A stretch of 64,000 nt of DNA from Bacteroidota bacterium (lineage in GTDB: Bacteria > Bacteroidota > Bacteroidia > Chitinophagales > Chitinophagaceae), in NCBI GenBank assembly GCA_023386555.1, contig JAEWJK010000017.1:62001-126000 (forward strand). Direction: 5' to 3'. The position numbers and the translations under genes are program-made. Every line of letters begins with the position of its first letter. The first letter of the stretch is position 1. A model generated the notes under the pieces. It saw only the letters and a list, made by a program, of their open reading frames with translations, searched no databases and was not told the origin of the DNA. Shown here piece by piece: positions 25,930-36,065 of this stretch.

Positions 25930-27162
25930 ATGACCTGGAAAGAAAGGATATTATTATTGTTAATGGCAGCCATCAACTTCACTCATATACTCGACTTTAT
26001 GATCATGATGCCATTGGGAAATTTCCTGATGCCATATTTCAAGATCAATACCCAACAATTCAGTTTTGTAGTGGCATCTTATAGTTTAAGTGCTTTTGTA
26101 AGTGGATTGATCGCTGCTTTTTTTGTGGATCGTTTCGACAGGAAGAAAATATTGTTATTCGGCTATACAGGTTTTATTATCGGAACAATTTGTTGTGGTA
26201 TTGCACCTACCTGGGAACTTTTACTAGCTGCGAGAATCTTAGCAGGTTTATTTGGTGGATTGATCGGTGCACAAGTATTGAGCATTGTTGCCGATACTTT
26301 TTCTTACGAAAGACGTGGACAGGCTATGGGAATTCTGTTGTCAGCTTTTTCACTGGCATCTATTGTTGGTATTCCGTTCGGATTGATTCTTGCCGGTCAC
26401 ATCAGCTGGCATGCACCATTTATACTCATTGGTGTGTTGGGAATAATAATTATTCCATTGGTAGCAAAATATCTTCCATCAATGGCAGCACATTTAAATG
26501 AAGATAAAGCTCATGTTAAACCGTTTCAGCTAATAAAAAATATATTCAGCAACAGGCAACAGCTCATTGCATTATTGCTAAGCGGTTCATTAATGCTCGG
26601 ACATTTTCTCATCATTCCGTTTCTAAATCCATTTATGGAATTGAATGTCGGCTTCAATGAAACACAACGTAACCTGGTATATATGGTAGGAGGGATAGCC
26701 AGTTTTGCAAGTGCACCTTTTATTGGTAAACTGGCTGATAAGTATGGTAAGCATAAAGTGTTTTACATATTTGCGGGTTTATCTCTCATCACTATATTTC
26801 TCATTACCAATATGCCTGCAATAAAATATTATTATGTGCTTATGGTTACAGGAATCTGGTTTGCATTTAGTACAGGAAGAACCATTCCTGCACAGGCTAT
26901 CATTAGTAATGTAGTTCATCCGGAACAAAGAGGAAGTTTTATGAGTTTCAATAGCAGCTTTCAGCAGATGTTTACAGGGCTTGCTTCATTGATTGCAGGT
27001 TATATTGTTTACCAGGGAAGTGATAACAAGATCCACAATTATGCATGGGTTGGTTACTTAAGTATTGCTATTGTAATTGTTTCCATTTTAATTGCGAAAG
27101 CCATTCACACACATCCGGTAGAAGCTAAAGCAATTACAGCGATACAGGAAGAAGTTATCTAG
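25930..27162 (+). CDS. Major facilitator superfamily transporter
   Basis: Twelve predicted membrane helices in 410 residues, with the MFS motif between helices 2 and 3 (FFVDRFDRKKILLFGY) and the repeated form in the second half (GKLADKYGKHKVFYIFAG). HILDFMIMMPLGNFLMPYF at the start and GLFGGLIGAQVLSIVADTF near residue 105 resemble drug/sugar-efflux (AraJ-like) members. The substrate cannot be told. It is monocistronic and convergent with the DUF2306 gene. Confidence 0.9.
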   Translation: MTWKERILLLLMAAINFTHILDFMIMMPLGNFLMPYFKINTQQFSFVVASYSLSAFVSGLIAAFFVDRFDRKKILLFGYTGFIIGTICCGIAPTWELLLAARILAGLFGGLIGAQVLSIVADTFSYERRGQAMGILLSAFSLASIVGIPFGLILAGHISWHAPFILIGVLGIIIIPLVAKYLPSMAAHLNEDKAHVKPFQLIKNIFSNRQQLIALLLSGSLMLGHFLIIPFLNPFMELNVGFNETQRNLVYMVGGIASFASAPFIGKLADKYGKHKVFYIFAGLSLITIFLITNMPAIKYYYVLMVTGIWFAFSTGRTIPAQAIISNVVHPEQRGSFMSFNSSFQQMFTGLASLIAGYIVYQGSDNKIHNYAWVGYLSIAIVIVSILIAKAIHTHPVEAKAITAIQEEVI

Positions 27163-27181
27163 CAGGTTATAACAAAGTCTT

Positions 27182-27826
27182 TCAGACATATTCGTTTTGC
27201 AACTTAATATTATTTGTCGCTTTTGGATAAAGATGTTGAATGATGTAATAAGCAACTACGAGATTAGGTAACCAGCTAAGCCATGATACAACAGCATAGG
27301 CCTTATTAAAATCATTAAAAATTGAAATGAAAAGGGGTAAATATATTCGTAAAGTTACAGCAGCAAGGCAGGTGGCATAACTGTATATCATCATCTTTTG
27401 ATGGCTGATAATTTTCTTTTTCCGAATATCTCTATAAGCTTTAAAGGTAGTAATGAACCACACTAACCCCATAAAAATAAAACCCAATGCAGGAACTATT
27501 CCACCAGTGGCAAAAAGAGCAATGTAAATTGCAGTTATGGCGCTAACTAAAACACAGCCTACATAAAGTTTACCGATCTGCCTGTGCAAATTTAAATTTC
27601 TGTTTCGCCATCTTTTTACAAATTGAGTCCACCCGATTAATATTGCAATACCACCTAATATAATATGTGTATAGAAAGTAATATTCCAAATATTATCAGC
27701 TAATAACAACTCACTTTTTGATTCTAATAAGCCAAATCTCCTGTCTATTAAAAAATATATTATTGGGTAAATCCCCATCAACGTGGCCAATATGGCAAGT
27801 AGTATAAATAGAATTCGTTTAAGCAT
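27182..27826 (-). CDS. DUF2306 membrane protein
   Basis: A 214-residue integral membrane protein with about six helices. The pattern HIILGGIAILIGWTQF, LHRQIGKLYVGCVLVSAI and HQKMMIYSYATCLAAV (conserved His residues at helix ends, with the HRxxGK motif) is that of DUF2306. These proteins may bind heme or metal in the membrane, but the function is unknown. It converges on the MFS gene, with 19 bases between them. Confidence 0.75.
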   Translation of the reverse strand: MLKRILFILLAILATLMGIYPIIYFLIDRRFGLLESKSELLLADNIWNITFYTHIILGGIAILIGWTQFVKRWRNRNLNLHRQIGKLYVGCVLVSAITAIYIALFATGGIVPALGFIFMGLVWFITTFKAYRDIRKKKIISHQKMMIYSYATCLAAVTLRIYLPLFISIFNDFNKAYAVVSWLSWLPNLVVAYYIIQHLYPKATNNIKLQNEYV

Positions 27827-27882
27827 CAGGTTAATTGAGTGTTTATTAATACGAATATAAGTTTTCTAATTAGGTAAAACTT

Positions 27883-28617
27883 TTACCTGAAGCGAAATGA
27901 AATTCCGGATGTTATGAAACGGTTTGAAGCCTGGTTAAACAATGATGTTCCTAAAGCTATATCCAATTGCAAATTTTTAGTGATGGGATATAGAACACCA
28001 ATATCAAGATTGTGATCAAAAGAACTATGTTTATTGTATTGTCCAAAGTACTCAGTATAGAAGGATAAGTGTTTCATGATTTCGTATCCTATTGAAACAG
28101 TACCCATCCAATTTTTCATACTGGAATTTCCATCTGAATTAATACCTACATTATAACCAACACCTAATCGGTCATTTATATCATTTTGAAAAGCTAAAAG
28201 AAAAGTATAAGGCAGTTTATCAGGCTTTATATTTTTAGTTGCAAGAAAGGGCAGGTATGCATACCCTACCAGTGTGATGGCAGGTAGAATTTTATTTTGC
28301 TTTACAAGTTGATGTTTAAAACTTATACCCAACGGAAGCATAACTGTAGTAGTATCAACTTTTCCATAGTCGATAAGAATTCTGGCTTCAGTATTCTTTC
28401 CTAACCCATAACGGAACATTGTATTATGAATGAAATATCCGGCACCATCGTTTCCGTATAAGAGGCCGGTTTCAATCTGGCCGGTATTTTCAGCAATAAT
28501 ATAAGTTCCATCACTTTGATCCGGCCGATCGGTATTGATAGGTTCCACTTCCTGTGAAAATGCTTCAATCCAAAAAAAACTTGTTAGGAGTAATAAATAA
28601 TTTTTCAATGAATTCAT
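27883..28617 (-). CDS. Outer-membrane barrel-like transporter protein
   Basis: An exported beta-barrel-like protein: signal peptide LKNYLLLLTSFFWIEAFSQ, then the NTDRPDQSDGTYIIAENTGQIETGL start and a C-terminal aromatic ending ITSGISFRFR. This matches the outer-membrane protein group with the MetA-pathway phenol-degradation name (pfam13557); here the substrate is unknown. 244 aa. It lies 9 bases from the M14 peptidase gene on the same strand, so they are probably cotranscribed. Confidence 0.75.
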   Translation of the reverse strand: MNSLKNYLLLLTSFFWIEAFSQEVEPINTDRPDQSDGTYIIAENTGQIETGLLYGNDGAGYFIHNTMFRYGLGKNTEARILIDYGKVDTTTVMLPLGISFKHQLVKQNKILPAITLVGYAYLPFLATKNIKPDKLPYTFLLAFQNDINDRLGVGYNVGINSDGNSSMKNWMGTVSIGYEIMKHLSFYTEYFGQYNKHSSFDHNLDIGVLYPITKNLQLDIALGTSLFNQASNRFITSGISFRFR

Positions 28618-28625
28618 GTTGATAT

Positions 28626-30347
28626 TTATAATCTATATATGGGATATCTCAAATGTTCCTTCTCATAATAAGGTGATCGCTTATAAACAAATTCAAGTTG
28701 TGCAGATGCAGAAGCCAGTTGTTTATCTGTCTTTTTTCTTTCTTCCAGTTCTTGCCTGATTTCCGGATGTTGTTTTAAGTATTCCGCAGCCACATCTTCC
28801 CAACGGTAGTCACTATAACCTTCTTTCTGCTGGAGAATAGCATCAAAAAAATTCCACGCAAAATAGCTGTCATCATTGGTTGGTTCTAACATCTCAACAA
28901 TAAAACGATCTGTTCTTTGTCCTGTGTAAATAATGTAGTCACCTTTTAGAAATTGAATCTTTTGTTTGCTGCTGCTAACCTTTGTATTGTAATGCGGATA
29001 ATGTTTTTCATATGCCCTTGTTCGTGTCTGGTAATCTTCTATTCTATATGCATCTACCTCTATTGAACTATCCTTTGAAAGCCTTTGCATTTTTACTCCA
29101 TTTAATTTCAATAGGTCAATTACTGTATGCCATCCCTGCGGAATGATATAGGCTTTTGGTTTGCTGATGATCTTATCACCAGTGAAGTAATTATAAAAAT
29201 CTATCTGTCTGGTATAAGGCTTTGTTCTATCGTAATACAAACGATCCATACCTGTTACTTCACTCATCTTCTTACCTGATTCATAGCCCAGGAATGTAAT
29301 CTTATCTGTTTTACTCGAATCTAACTTCCAGCCTAATGCAAATTCTTGTTGTTGCATCATTGCTTGTATAGAAGCTTTCCTTTTTTCTTTAATAGATTTC
29401 GCATGTACTGAAGCCTCATCCATCATTGTTTGCATTAATGCATAAGTACTCTTTACTCTTTCAGCAAAAGGTTTCAGCATATGTGTTTCAGGCACAAAAG
29501 CCATCGTTTGAAATAATGCGGCATAGCCACTACTATATCTTGGTGGATCCATAAATGCTGTCCATCCATTTCCAGGATCAGCTCCCCAAAAATTTACATA
29601 AGGAATCATCGGCCATTTCTTCTGCTCCATGCTTTTGTACAAAGCTGGTTCAAAAACATCATGTAAAAAATCACCGATCTCGCCACCTAATTTATTGTGT
29701 TGGGTTGTGAGTAACGTCATCGTATGCTGATAATCTGCACCATCACTTACATGATTATCTATAAAAATATCCGGATCTAAAAAGTGAAATATCTCTGCGA
29801 AAGTTTTTGCATTCCTCGAATCATTTTTTGTGAAGTCACGGTTTAGATCAAGGTTTTGAGCATTACCCCTGAAGCCATAACTGTTAGGTCCATCCTGGTT
29901 TACTCTTGAGAATGAATTTCTATTCAATGCTCCGCCAATATTGTAAATCGGTATCACTCCAAATACAACATTAGCCGGTGCTTTTATTTTTCCCTGTAGT
30001 AGATCTCTCATTAACATCATTGAAGCGTCAATACCATCAGGTTCTCCAGGATGAATTCCATTGTTGATCAGTATCACCACTTTATTCTGCTGGTGCCATT
30101 GCTTGGGATCAAATTTTTTATCAGTGCTGAACAGTACCAGATGTAATGGATACCCGGCATCAGTTGTTCCATATTGCTTTACCTGTATTTGTGGATACCG
30201 GCCTGCCAGTTTTTTATAGTAATCAATACATTCAAAATACGTTACCGTCTCAGTGCCATTGCTTTGTTCAAATACAGTTTTGAATGGTTGTCCGCTAACA
30301 TTAAAACAAAATAAAAAAAAGCTTAAAAGATAAATGAGTTTTTTCAT
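28626..30347 (-). CDS. Secreted M14-family zinc carboxypeptidase-like protein
   Basis: A periplasmic or exported metallopeptidase of family M14. The signal peptide is KKLIYLLSFFLFCFNVSGQ. Zinc-site motifs are NNGIHPGEPDGID (His and Glu near residue 95) and FIDNHVSDGADYQHT (third ligand near 200); the catalytic Glu lies in FVPETHMLKPF near 294. DLNRDFTKNDSRN near 180 is also conserved. After residue 330 comes a 240-residue C-terminal domain I cannot name. Specific substrate unknown. Confidence 0.88.
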   Translation of the reverse strand: MKKLIYLLSFFLFCFNVSGQPFKTVFEQSNGTETVTYFECIDYYKKLAGRYPQIQVKQYGTTDAGYPLHLVLFSTDKKFDPKQWHQQNKVVILINNGIHPGEPDGIDASMMLMRDLLQGKIKAPANVVFGVIPIYNIGGALNRNSFSRVNQDGPNSYGFRGNAQNLDLNRDFTKNDSRNAKTFAEIFHFLDPDIFIDNHVSDGADYQHTMTLLTTQHNKLGGEIGDFLHDVFEPALYKSMEQKKWPMIPYVNFWGADPGNGWTAFMDPPRYSSGYAALFQTMAFVPETHMLKPFAERVKSTYALMQTMMDEASVHAKSIKEKRKASIQAMMQQQEFALGWKLDSSKTDKITFLGYESGKKMSEVTGMDRLYYDRTKPYTRQIDFYNYFTGDKIISKPKAYIIPQGWHTVIDLLKLNGVKMQRLSKDSSIEVDAYRIEDYQTRTRAYEKHYPHYNTKVSSSKQKIQFLKGDYIIYTGQRTDRFIVEMLEPTNDDSYFAWNFFDAILQQKEGYSDYRWEDVAAEYLKQHPEIRQELEERKKTDKQLASASAQLEFVYKRSPYYEKEHLRYPIYRL

Positions 30348-30462
30348 TAATTTGTGCTTGTAAAATGCTGGTTAAAAAGCCAATTCACTTAAACAAAGTT
30401 GTTGGCATTCCATCTGGCAAACAAAATAATAGATATTATCAGATGAAACTGTCACTAAAGTA

Positions 30463-31161
30463 ATGGAAAACAACCTAAGAATATTATTAGCGGAAGATGA
30501 ACCTAAGCTTGGACAAGTTATTCAGGAAGAATTACAGCGACAGGGCTACCAGGCAGATGTAGCATATGATGGGCTTGTGGCTGAGAAACTTTTTAAGCAG
30601 CACAATTATGCTATGGTAGTGTTGGATGTAAACCTTCCTTATAAGAATGGTCTTGCATTATGCAAAGAGTTTCGTGAGATCAATAAGAATGTACCGATCA
30701 TAATGCTTACGGCTTTAGGTGAGTTGCAGGATAAGATGGATGCTTTCAATTTTGGTGCTGACGACTATATAACCAAGCCATTTCATTTTGATGAACTGAT
30801 GGCAAGAATAAAAGTATTTATCAAAAGATCAGAATCAGGAACTGATGTTTCTGAAAAAATTGTAGTAGGTGATCTGGAGATAGACATGGAGAACAAAACA
30901 GTTACCCGTGAAGGAAAGATCATTAATCTTACAGCAAAAGAATTTGCACTGCTTGTACTACTATCCAGAAATAAAGGAAAAGTAATTTCCAAGCAGGATA
31001 TTCTTGCAAAGGTGTGGGATCTTAGTTTTGATACCGGTACCAACACAATAGAAGTTTACATTAGTTTTCTTAGGAATAAAATTGATAAACCTTTCGGCTC
31101 TAAACTTATACATACCAAACCTGGCTTCGGTTATTATGTAAAAGAAACGCCGATCTCATGA
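30463..31161 (+). CDS. OmpR/PhoB-family response regulator
   Basis: DNA-binding response regulator. The receiver domain (residues 5-120) has the acidic pair EDE near the start, the phosphoacceptor Asp in VVLDVNLPYKNG near 53 and the Lys in DDYITKPFHF near 105. The C-terminal winged helix (about 135-232) has VISKQDILAKVWD and TIEVYISFLRNKIDKPFG. It overlaps the kinase by 4 bases (31158-31161), which indicates translational coupling. It resembles CusR-like regulators of metal stress, but no efflux genes are adjacent. Confidence 0.93.
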   Translation: MENNLRILLAEDEPKLGQVIQEELQRQGYQADVAYDGLVAEKLFKQHNYAMVVLDVNLPYKNGLALCKEFREINKNVPIIMLTALGELQDKMDAFNFGADDYITKPFHFDELMARIKVFIKRSESGTDVSEKIVVGDLEIDMENKTVTREGKIINLTAKEFALLVLLSRNKGKVISKQDILAKVWDLSFDTGTNTIEVYISFLRNKIDKPFGSKLIHTKPGFGYYVKETPIS

Positions 31162-32513
31162 ACCTTAAATTCCGGTTCGCATTACTGTTTACATTATTAG
31201 TGGCAGTCATCATCTCAGGTGCAATGACGGCCATTTATTTTTTGTATCACGATTACCGGAAAGAAGATTTTTATAAGAGAGTTGAACAGCAGGCACAGCA
31301 GACTTACACCTACCATTTCGACGATCGCTACCAGGATTCTGTAGTACAGCTGCTCAATCTCAGGTCCGGATCACAGTTATACGACGAGGAAGATTACATC
31401 GTAGATGCTTCTTTAAATGTACTGTACAGATTTCCCGATACGGCAAAATTCTTTCTCAACAAAAGTCATCTGATCTCAGCAAAAGAAGTAATCACTGAAC
31501 GTTTTTCAGTTAATGAAAAAGAAGGCATCATCAAATATTTTCCTTCGTCTGATGTGTATGTTGTTTCTGTTGCCTTCGATAAAGTAGGTGTTAGAAAATT
31601 AGAGAATTTGCGGCTGATACTTTTCCTTGTTTTTATTATAGCTGTGGCAGTAACAGCTGTGGTGGCTTTTATTTATGCAAGGCAGATCACCAGGCCACTA
31701 ACCAGGTTGAGTGAAGAGATAGATAAGATCAGTGAAAGTAATCTCACCCAAAGAGTGCCGGTTGGTAAGCTGAATGATGAGCTTACACAAATAGCCAGAA
31801 AGTTCAACGAAATGCTGAACCGATTGGAGAAAGCATTTAATATGCAAAAGAGTTTTGTACACCATGCATCTCATGAACTAAGAACGCCTATGGCAAGTAT
31901 GTTGTTGCAAACCGAATCTGCATTAAGAGAAGAAATGCAGCCTGCACAATACAAGAAAGTACTGGAAAGTCTCAAAGAAGATCAGCAGGGATTAATTGAT
32001 CTCACCAACTCACTTCTATCACTTTCCCAGTTCGAAAAAATTGCTGCAGCAGGTGACTGGCCGGAAGTACGAATAGATGAATTATTGTTTGAAACAGTTG
32101 AGGCCTCCAGGAAGTTATTTAGTGATATCAATATAGCTGTCGGTTTTGCATCTATTCCTGATGATGAGAATATGCTTTGCATAAAAGGTAATGAGGCCTT
32201 ATTAAAATCTGCTTTTCTAAACCTTATCAAAAATGCACATCGTTATTCCAACAATAAAAAAGTAGCTATTAATATTTCAGCAAATGAAGATCAGGTATTG
32301 GTGATATTTGAAAATACCGGCAACCAGATTCCGGAAGAAGAAAGAAGTCGTTTGTTTATTCCATTTTTCAGAGGTCAAAATGCAATGGGGTTGAAAGGTT
32401 TCGGGCTTGGATTATCTATCGTCAACCGTATCATTCATCTTCACCTGGGAACAGTTCATTATGAAGCAAAGGGAGAAGACATGAATAGGTTTGTTGTGGA
32501 ATTTATAAAGTAA
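31158..32513 (+). CDS. HAMP-domain sensor histidine kinase
   Basis: Partner kinase of the upstream regulator. Two membrane helices (residues 5-28 and about 150-172) flank a periplasmic sensor domain of 120 residues; then HAMP (ITRPLTRLSEEIDKI), the phospho-accepting histidine in FVHHASHELRTPMASM near 240, and an ATPase domain with an N-box (NLIKNAHRYSNNKK) and G-box (LKGFGLGLSIVNRI). 451 aa, full length. The signal cannot be told from the sequence. Confidence 0.93.
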   Translation: MNLKFRFALLFTLLVAVIISGAMTAIYFLYHDYRKEDFYKRVEQQAQQTYTYHFDDRYQDSVVQLLNLRSGSQLYDEEDYIVDASLNVLYRFPDTAKFFLNKSHLISAKEVITERFSVNEKEGIIKYFPSSDVYVVSVAFDKVGVRKLENLRLILFLVFIIAVAVTAVVAFIYARQITRPLTRLSEEIDKISESNLTQRVPVGKLNDELTQIARKFNEMLNRLEKAFNMQKSFVHHASHELRTPMASMLLQTESALREEMQPAQYKKVLESLKEDQQGLIDLTNSLLSLSQFEKIAAAGDWPEVRIDELLFETVEASRKLFSDINIAVGFASIPDDENMLCIKGNEALLKSAFLNLIKNAHRYSNNKKVAINISANEDQVLVIFENTGNQIPEEERSRLFIPFFRGQNAMGLKGFGLGLSIVNRIIHLHLGTVHYEAKGEDMNRFVVEFIK

Positions 32514-32612
32514 GGCTTGAGGTAGAAGGCTAGAGTTATTCCTTTCTCATTCCTTATTCCTCACTTCTTGTTTCTCATTAATTCCTGTAATTCGCCCCGA
32601 TTCGTGTCCCAA

Positions 32613-32640
32613 CAAAAAAGTCCCACCATCGGCAGGACTT
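32613..32640 (-). terminator. Terminator of rpsT
   Basis: On the minus strand AAGTCC-T-GCC-GAT-GGT-G-GGACTT forms a stem with an internal wobble (32618-32640) and ends in a T-run (32613-32617 plus). It is 22 bases past the rpsT stop. Confidence 0.8.
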
Positions 32641-32662
32641 CTTCAAAAAATATATTAAACAA

Positions 32663-32917
32663 TTAAGCAGTAGCCTTCGCTGCCTTCTTAACTAGTTTGC
32701 TCTTTAGGTTGCTGGCTTTATTCTTATGAATAACACCTCTTTTAGCCAGTTTATCGATCATAGAAATAACGTTTGGTAACGCTTCACCATAAGCTGCACC
32801 TTCGGTAGCTTTCAGGTCACGAATAGCATTACGGGTAGTTTTGCCATTGTAACGGTTACGATCTCTGCGTTTTGCAGCTTGTCTCACATCTTTCTTGGTA
32901 GCTTTATGATTTGCCAT
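32663..32917 (-). CDS. rpsT: 30S ribosomal protein S20
   Basis: Binds 16S rRNA in the body of the small subunit. MANHKATKKDVRQAAKRRDRNRYNGKTTRNAIRDL is the family's basic N-terminus and RGVIHKNKASNLKSKLVKKAAKA its C-terminus. I use the ATG at 32917 (84 aa, the usual length), preceded by AAGGAAAT, a reasonable ribosome-binding site; the in-frame start at 32941 would add eight non-conserved residues. It is single, with its own terminator. Confidence 0.96.
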   Translation of the reverse strand: MANHKATKKDVRQAAKRRDRNRYNGKTTRNAIRDLKATEGAAYGEALPNVISMIDKLAKRGVIHKNKASNLKSKLVKKAAKATA

Positions 32918-32941
32918 TATTTCCTTTTTTAAGGACGGCAA

Positions 32942-33232
32942 AGGTAAGGGTCTGCAATCAAAATCGAAAATTTTCTCCCAAATTTATCTGTTGTTAAGAG
33001 TTTTTTATGGTTTACAGGGTTCCGATTCACTATTAAACACCGGTTGTGTCACTCACTTGTACGTTCTGAGCCTTATTCGGCAAGTCATTTAATCAATGGT
33101 CAAAAGTCATTTTCCACAATTCTCCAGATGAGTTTATTAATGACTATCCTCAATACATTGACTTATTGACTTTCCCAATGACCCATTGACTTTCTAACTT
33201 ATATTTGCAGCCCATTAAGTAACAATCGAATA
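32942..33232. promoter_or_regulatory. sucA upstream region with a 19-bp repeat and a TATATTTG promoter box
   Basis: TTGTGTCACTCACTTGTAC (33044-33062) is an exact inverted copy of the 19-mer found after sucA (36066-36084) and at 50217-50235. It is followed by TACGTTCTGAGCCTTATTC, which recurs at 47333. A TTGAC-rich stretch (33165-33195) leads to TATATTTG (33200-33207), a Bacteroidota -7 box 26 bases upstream of the ATG. The 18 bases TATATTTGCAGCCCATTA (33200-33217) also lie in front of tRNA-Gly. Confidence 0.65.
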
Positions 33233-35986
33233 ATGAAGGATTTTTCATACATCACAAACTCTCATCCATCGTTCGTTGAAAATCTTTACAGAGAATATAT
33301 AAATAATCCACAAAGCGTTGATCCTGACCTTAAAAAGTTCTTTGAGGGCTTCGATTTTGCTTTTTCTTCCTTTAATGGAAACGTGGCTACTGCATCCAAA
33401 CCATCTGAAACCAAATCCGTTTCAGGTGATGTTGACCTGGCAAAAGAGTTTGCTGTGTACCAGCTCATCAATGCTTATCGTAAAAAAGCTCATCTGGTAG
33501 CCAAAACAAACCCGATTCGTCCACGGAAAGACAGGAAAGCAAACCTTGATCTGCATTTTTTCGGATTATCTGACACTGATCTGAACACAACTTTCCAGGC
33601 TGGTAAATTCATTGGTTTGCCTGGCTCTTCTTTGCAGGATATTTTACATAAGCTCCAAAAAATATATGCATCATCTGTTGGTGTTGAATACACTTATGTA
33701 AACGATGAAGAAAGATGTGACTGGTTACAGAAAGCTGTAGAAGAAAAATTATGGCAGCCTGTTTCATTGGATCAGAAGAAAAGAATACTGGAAAAACTTA
33801 ACCAGGGTGTCATCTTCGAAAAGTTCCTTCATACAAAGTATATCGGTCAAAAAAGATTTTCGCTTGAAGGTGGTGAAACTGCAATTGCTGCATTAGATGC
33901 TATCATTAACACTGCAGCAAATGATGATGTGCAGGAAGTTGTAATTGGTATGGCTCACAGAGGTCGTTTAAATGTATTGGCAAACGTACTCGGTAAAACC
34001 TACGAACAAATATTTAGTGAATTTGAGGGAAGTGCTGTTGATACAACAATGGGTAGTGGTGATGTAAAATATCACATGGGCTTTGGTTCAGAAGTAGAAA
34101 CCTGGAGCGGTAAGAAAATTCACCTGAAACTTTCTCCAAATCCTTCTCATTTGGAAGCAGTAGATCCTGTTGTGCTTGGTTTTGCAAGAGCCAAGGCTGA
34201 TGTAATGTATAATAAAGATTACGACAAGGTTTTACCAATACTCGTTCATGGTGATGCATCGATAGCTGGACAGGGTGTGGTATATGAAATTGTGCAAATG
34301 AGTTACCTGAAAGGTTATTATACAGGTGGAACCATTCATCTCGTGATCAATAATCAAATAGGTTTTACAACAGATTTTGATGATGCAAGAAGTGCTGACT
34401 ACTGTACTTCTATTGCAGCAATGATACAGGCTCCTGTATTACATGTAAATGGAGATGATGCAGAAGCAATGGTGAAAGCTGTTGAAATAGCTACAGAATA
34501 CAGGCAGAAATTCAACTCAGATATTTTTATTGATATGCTGTGTTATCGTCGTCATGGTCATAATGAAGGTGACGATCCAAAGTACACACAGCCTAAGATG
34601 TATGGCATAATCGACAAGCACAGTAATCCAAGAGAGAAATACACACAGTTCTTAATGGAACATGGCGAGATCAGTGCTGTTGAACTGGCCAAAGAAATGG
34701 AAAAGAAATTCTGGACGGATCTGCAGGAAAGATTGGATGAAATTAAACAGAATCCCCTACCATATAAATATCAGCAACCAGAAGAGTGGTGGAGAAGTTT
34801 AAGAAAAGCAACAGCAGAAGATTTTGATCGTTCACCTGTTACAGCCATTACTGCTGATGAAGTAAAACGTTTATTCAACCACATCATGAAGTGGCCGGAA
34901 GGATTTCAGCCATTAAGAAAAGTTGAGAAATTATTGCAGGATAAGATCAAACTTTTCGAAGCAGAGAACAAGATCGATTGGGCTACAGGTGAGTTATTGG
35001 CTTACGGTTCATTACTTGCAGAAGGAAATGTGGTGAGAATGAGTGGACAGGATGTTAAGCGGGGAACTTTCAGTCATCGTCATGCTGTTATCTACGATGA
35101 GAATACCAACAAAGGTTACAATCGTCTGAAAGATCTGGGTGAAGGTTCCAGCAATAAAATGCTCATCTATAATTCACTTTTGAGTGAATATGCGGTGCTT
35201 GGTTTTGAATATGGTTATTCAATGGCAAATCCACATGCATTGGTTATCTGGGAAGCACAGTTTGGTGATTTTGCCAATGGAGCACAAACTATCATTGATC
35301 AGTTCATTACAGCAGGAGAACAGAAGTGGAACAGGATGAATGGTGTTACTATGTTACTGCCTCATGGTTATGAAGGTCAGGGTCCTGAACATAGCAGCGG
35401 AAGAATGGAAAGGTTCTTACAGATGTCTGCCGAACTGAATATTGTAGTAGCAAACATCACCAGCTCAGCTAATCTCTTTCATGCATTCAGAAGACAGCTT
35501 GCATGGCCTTTCAGAAAACCATTGATCATCTTTACACCAAAAGCCAATCTTCGTTATCAGGGAACATATAGCCACATAAATGAGTTTACCGAGGGTGGAT
35601 TTAAAGAAGTGATCGACGATCCGACAGTAGAAGCTGTAACAGGCATTACCAAAGTTTTATTCTGCAGCGGTAAAATTTATTTTGAACTGGCAGAAAGAAA
35701 GCAGAAGGAAGGAAAGAACGATGTTGCAATAATTCGCTTGGAACAATTGTATCCACTGCCTGAAAAACAGTTGATGGAGCTATACAAAAAATATAATAAA
35801 GCAACATGGTTCTGGGTTCAGGAAGAACCTTTGAATATGGGTGCCGCAGGATTTTTGCAGATGCATTTAAAGAATATTAATTACGGTGTTATCAGTCGTC
35901 ATTTAAGTGCATCTACCGCTACGGGATATTCTAAAGTGCATGCTCAGGAGCAGAAGGAGATTATTGATACAGCATTTAGTATATAA
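33233..35986 (+). CDS. sucA: 2-oxoglutarate dehydrogenase E1 component
   Basis: ThDP-dependent E1 of the 2-oxoglutarate dehydrogenase complex: decarboxylates 2-oxoglutarate and succinylates the lipoyl group of E2, in the TCA cycle. The N-terminal segment (FVENLYREYINNPQSVDPDLKKFFEGF) is the E1 targeting region. GMAHRGRLNVLANVLGKTYEQIFSEFEG near residue 245, NPSHLEAVDPVVLGFARAK near 305 and GDASIAGQGVVYEIVQMS near 340 are family hallmarks, followed by the ThDP motif near HGDASIAGQG and INNQIGFTT. The C-terminal half has GYSMANPHALVIWEAQFGDFANGAQ and LLPHGYEGQGPEHSSGRMERFLQ. 917 residues, normal length. An inverted pair of 19-bp repeats surrounds it; sucB follows 142 bases later. E3 (lpd) is not in the window. 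Confidence 0.97.
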   Translation: MKDFSYITNSHPSFVENLYREYINNPQSVDPDLKKFFEGFDFAFSSFNGNVATASKPSETKSVSGDVDLAKEFAVYQLINAYRKKAHLVAKTNPIRPRKDRKANLDLHFFGLSDTDLNTTFQAGKFIGLPGSSLQDILHKLQKIYASSVGVEYTYVNDEERCDWLQKAVEEKLWQPVSLDQKKRILEKLNQGVIFEKFLHTKYIGQKRFSLEGGETAIAALDAIINTAANDDVQEVVIGMAHRGRLNVLANVLGKTYEQIFSEFEGSAVDTTMGSGDVKYHMGFGSEVETWSGKKIHLKLSPNPSHLEAVDPVVLGFARAKADVMYNKDYDKVLPILVHGDASIAGQGVVYEIVQMSYLKGYYTGGTIHLVINNQIGFTTDFDDARSADYCTSIAAMIQAPVLHVNGDDAEAMVKAVEIATEYRQKFNSDIFIDMLCYRRHGHNEGDDPKYTQPKMYGIIDKHSNPREKYTQFLMEHGEISAVELAKEMEKKFWTDLQERLDEIKQNPLPYKYQQPEEWWRSLRKATAEDFDRSPVTAITADEVKRLFNHIMKWPEGFQPLRKVEKLLQDKIKLFEAENKIDWATGELLAYGSLLAEGNVVRMSGQDVKRGTFSHRHAVIYDENTNKGYNRLKDLGEGSSNKMLIYNSLLSEYAVLGFEYGYSMANPHALVIWEAQFGDFANGAQTIIDQFITAGEQKWNRMNGVTMLLPHGYEGQGPEHSSGRMERFLQMSAELNIVVANITSSANLFHAFRRQLAWPFRKPLIIFTPKANLRYQGTYSHINEFTEGGFKEVIDDPTVEAVTGITKVLFCSGKIYFELAERKQKEGKNDVAIIRLEQLYPLPEKQLMELYKKYNKATWFWVQEEPLNMGAAGFLQMHLKNINYGVISRHLSASTATGYSKVHAQEQKEIIDTAFSI

Positions 35987-36065
35987 AGTTTATTGTTTTT
36001 GGGGTTGTTGGTTAACTGGAAACTTAAAACGGCAAACTCAAAACACGCAGAATAGAATTGTTACA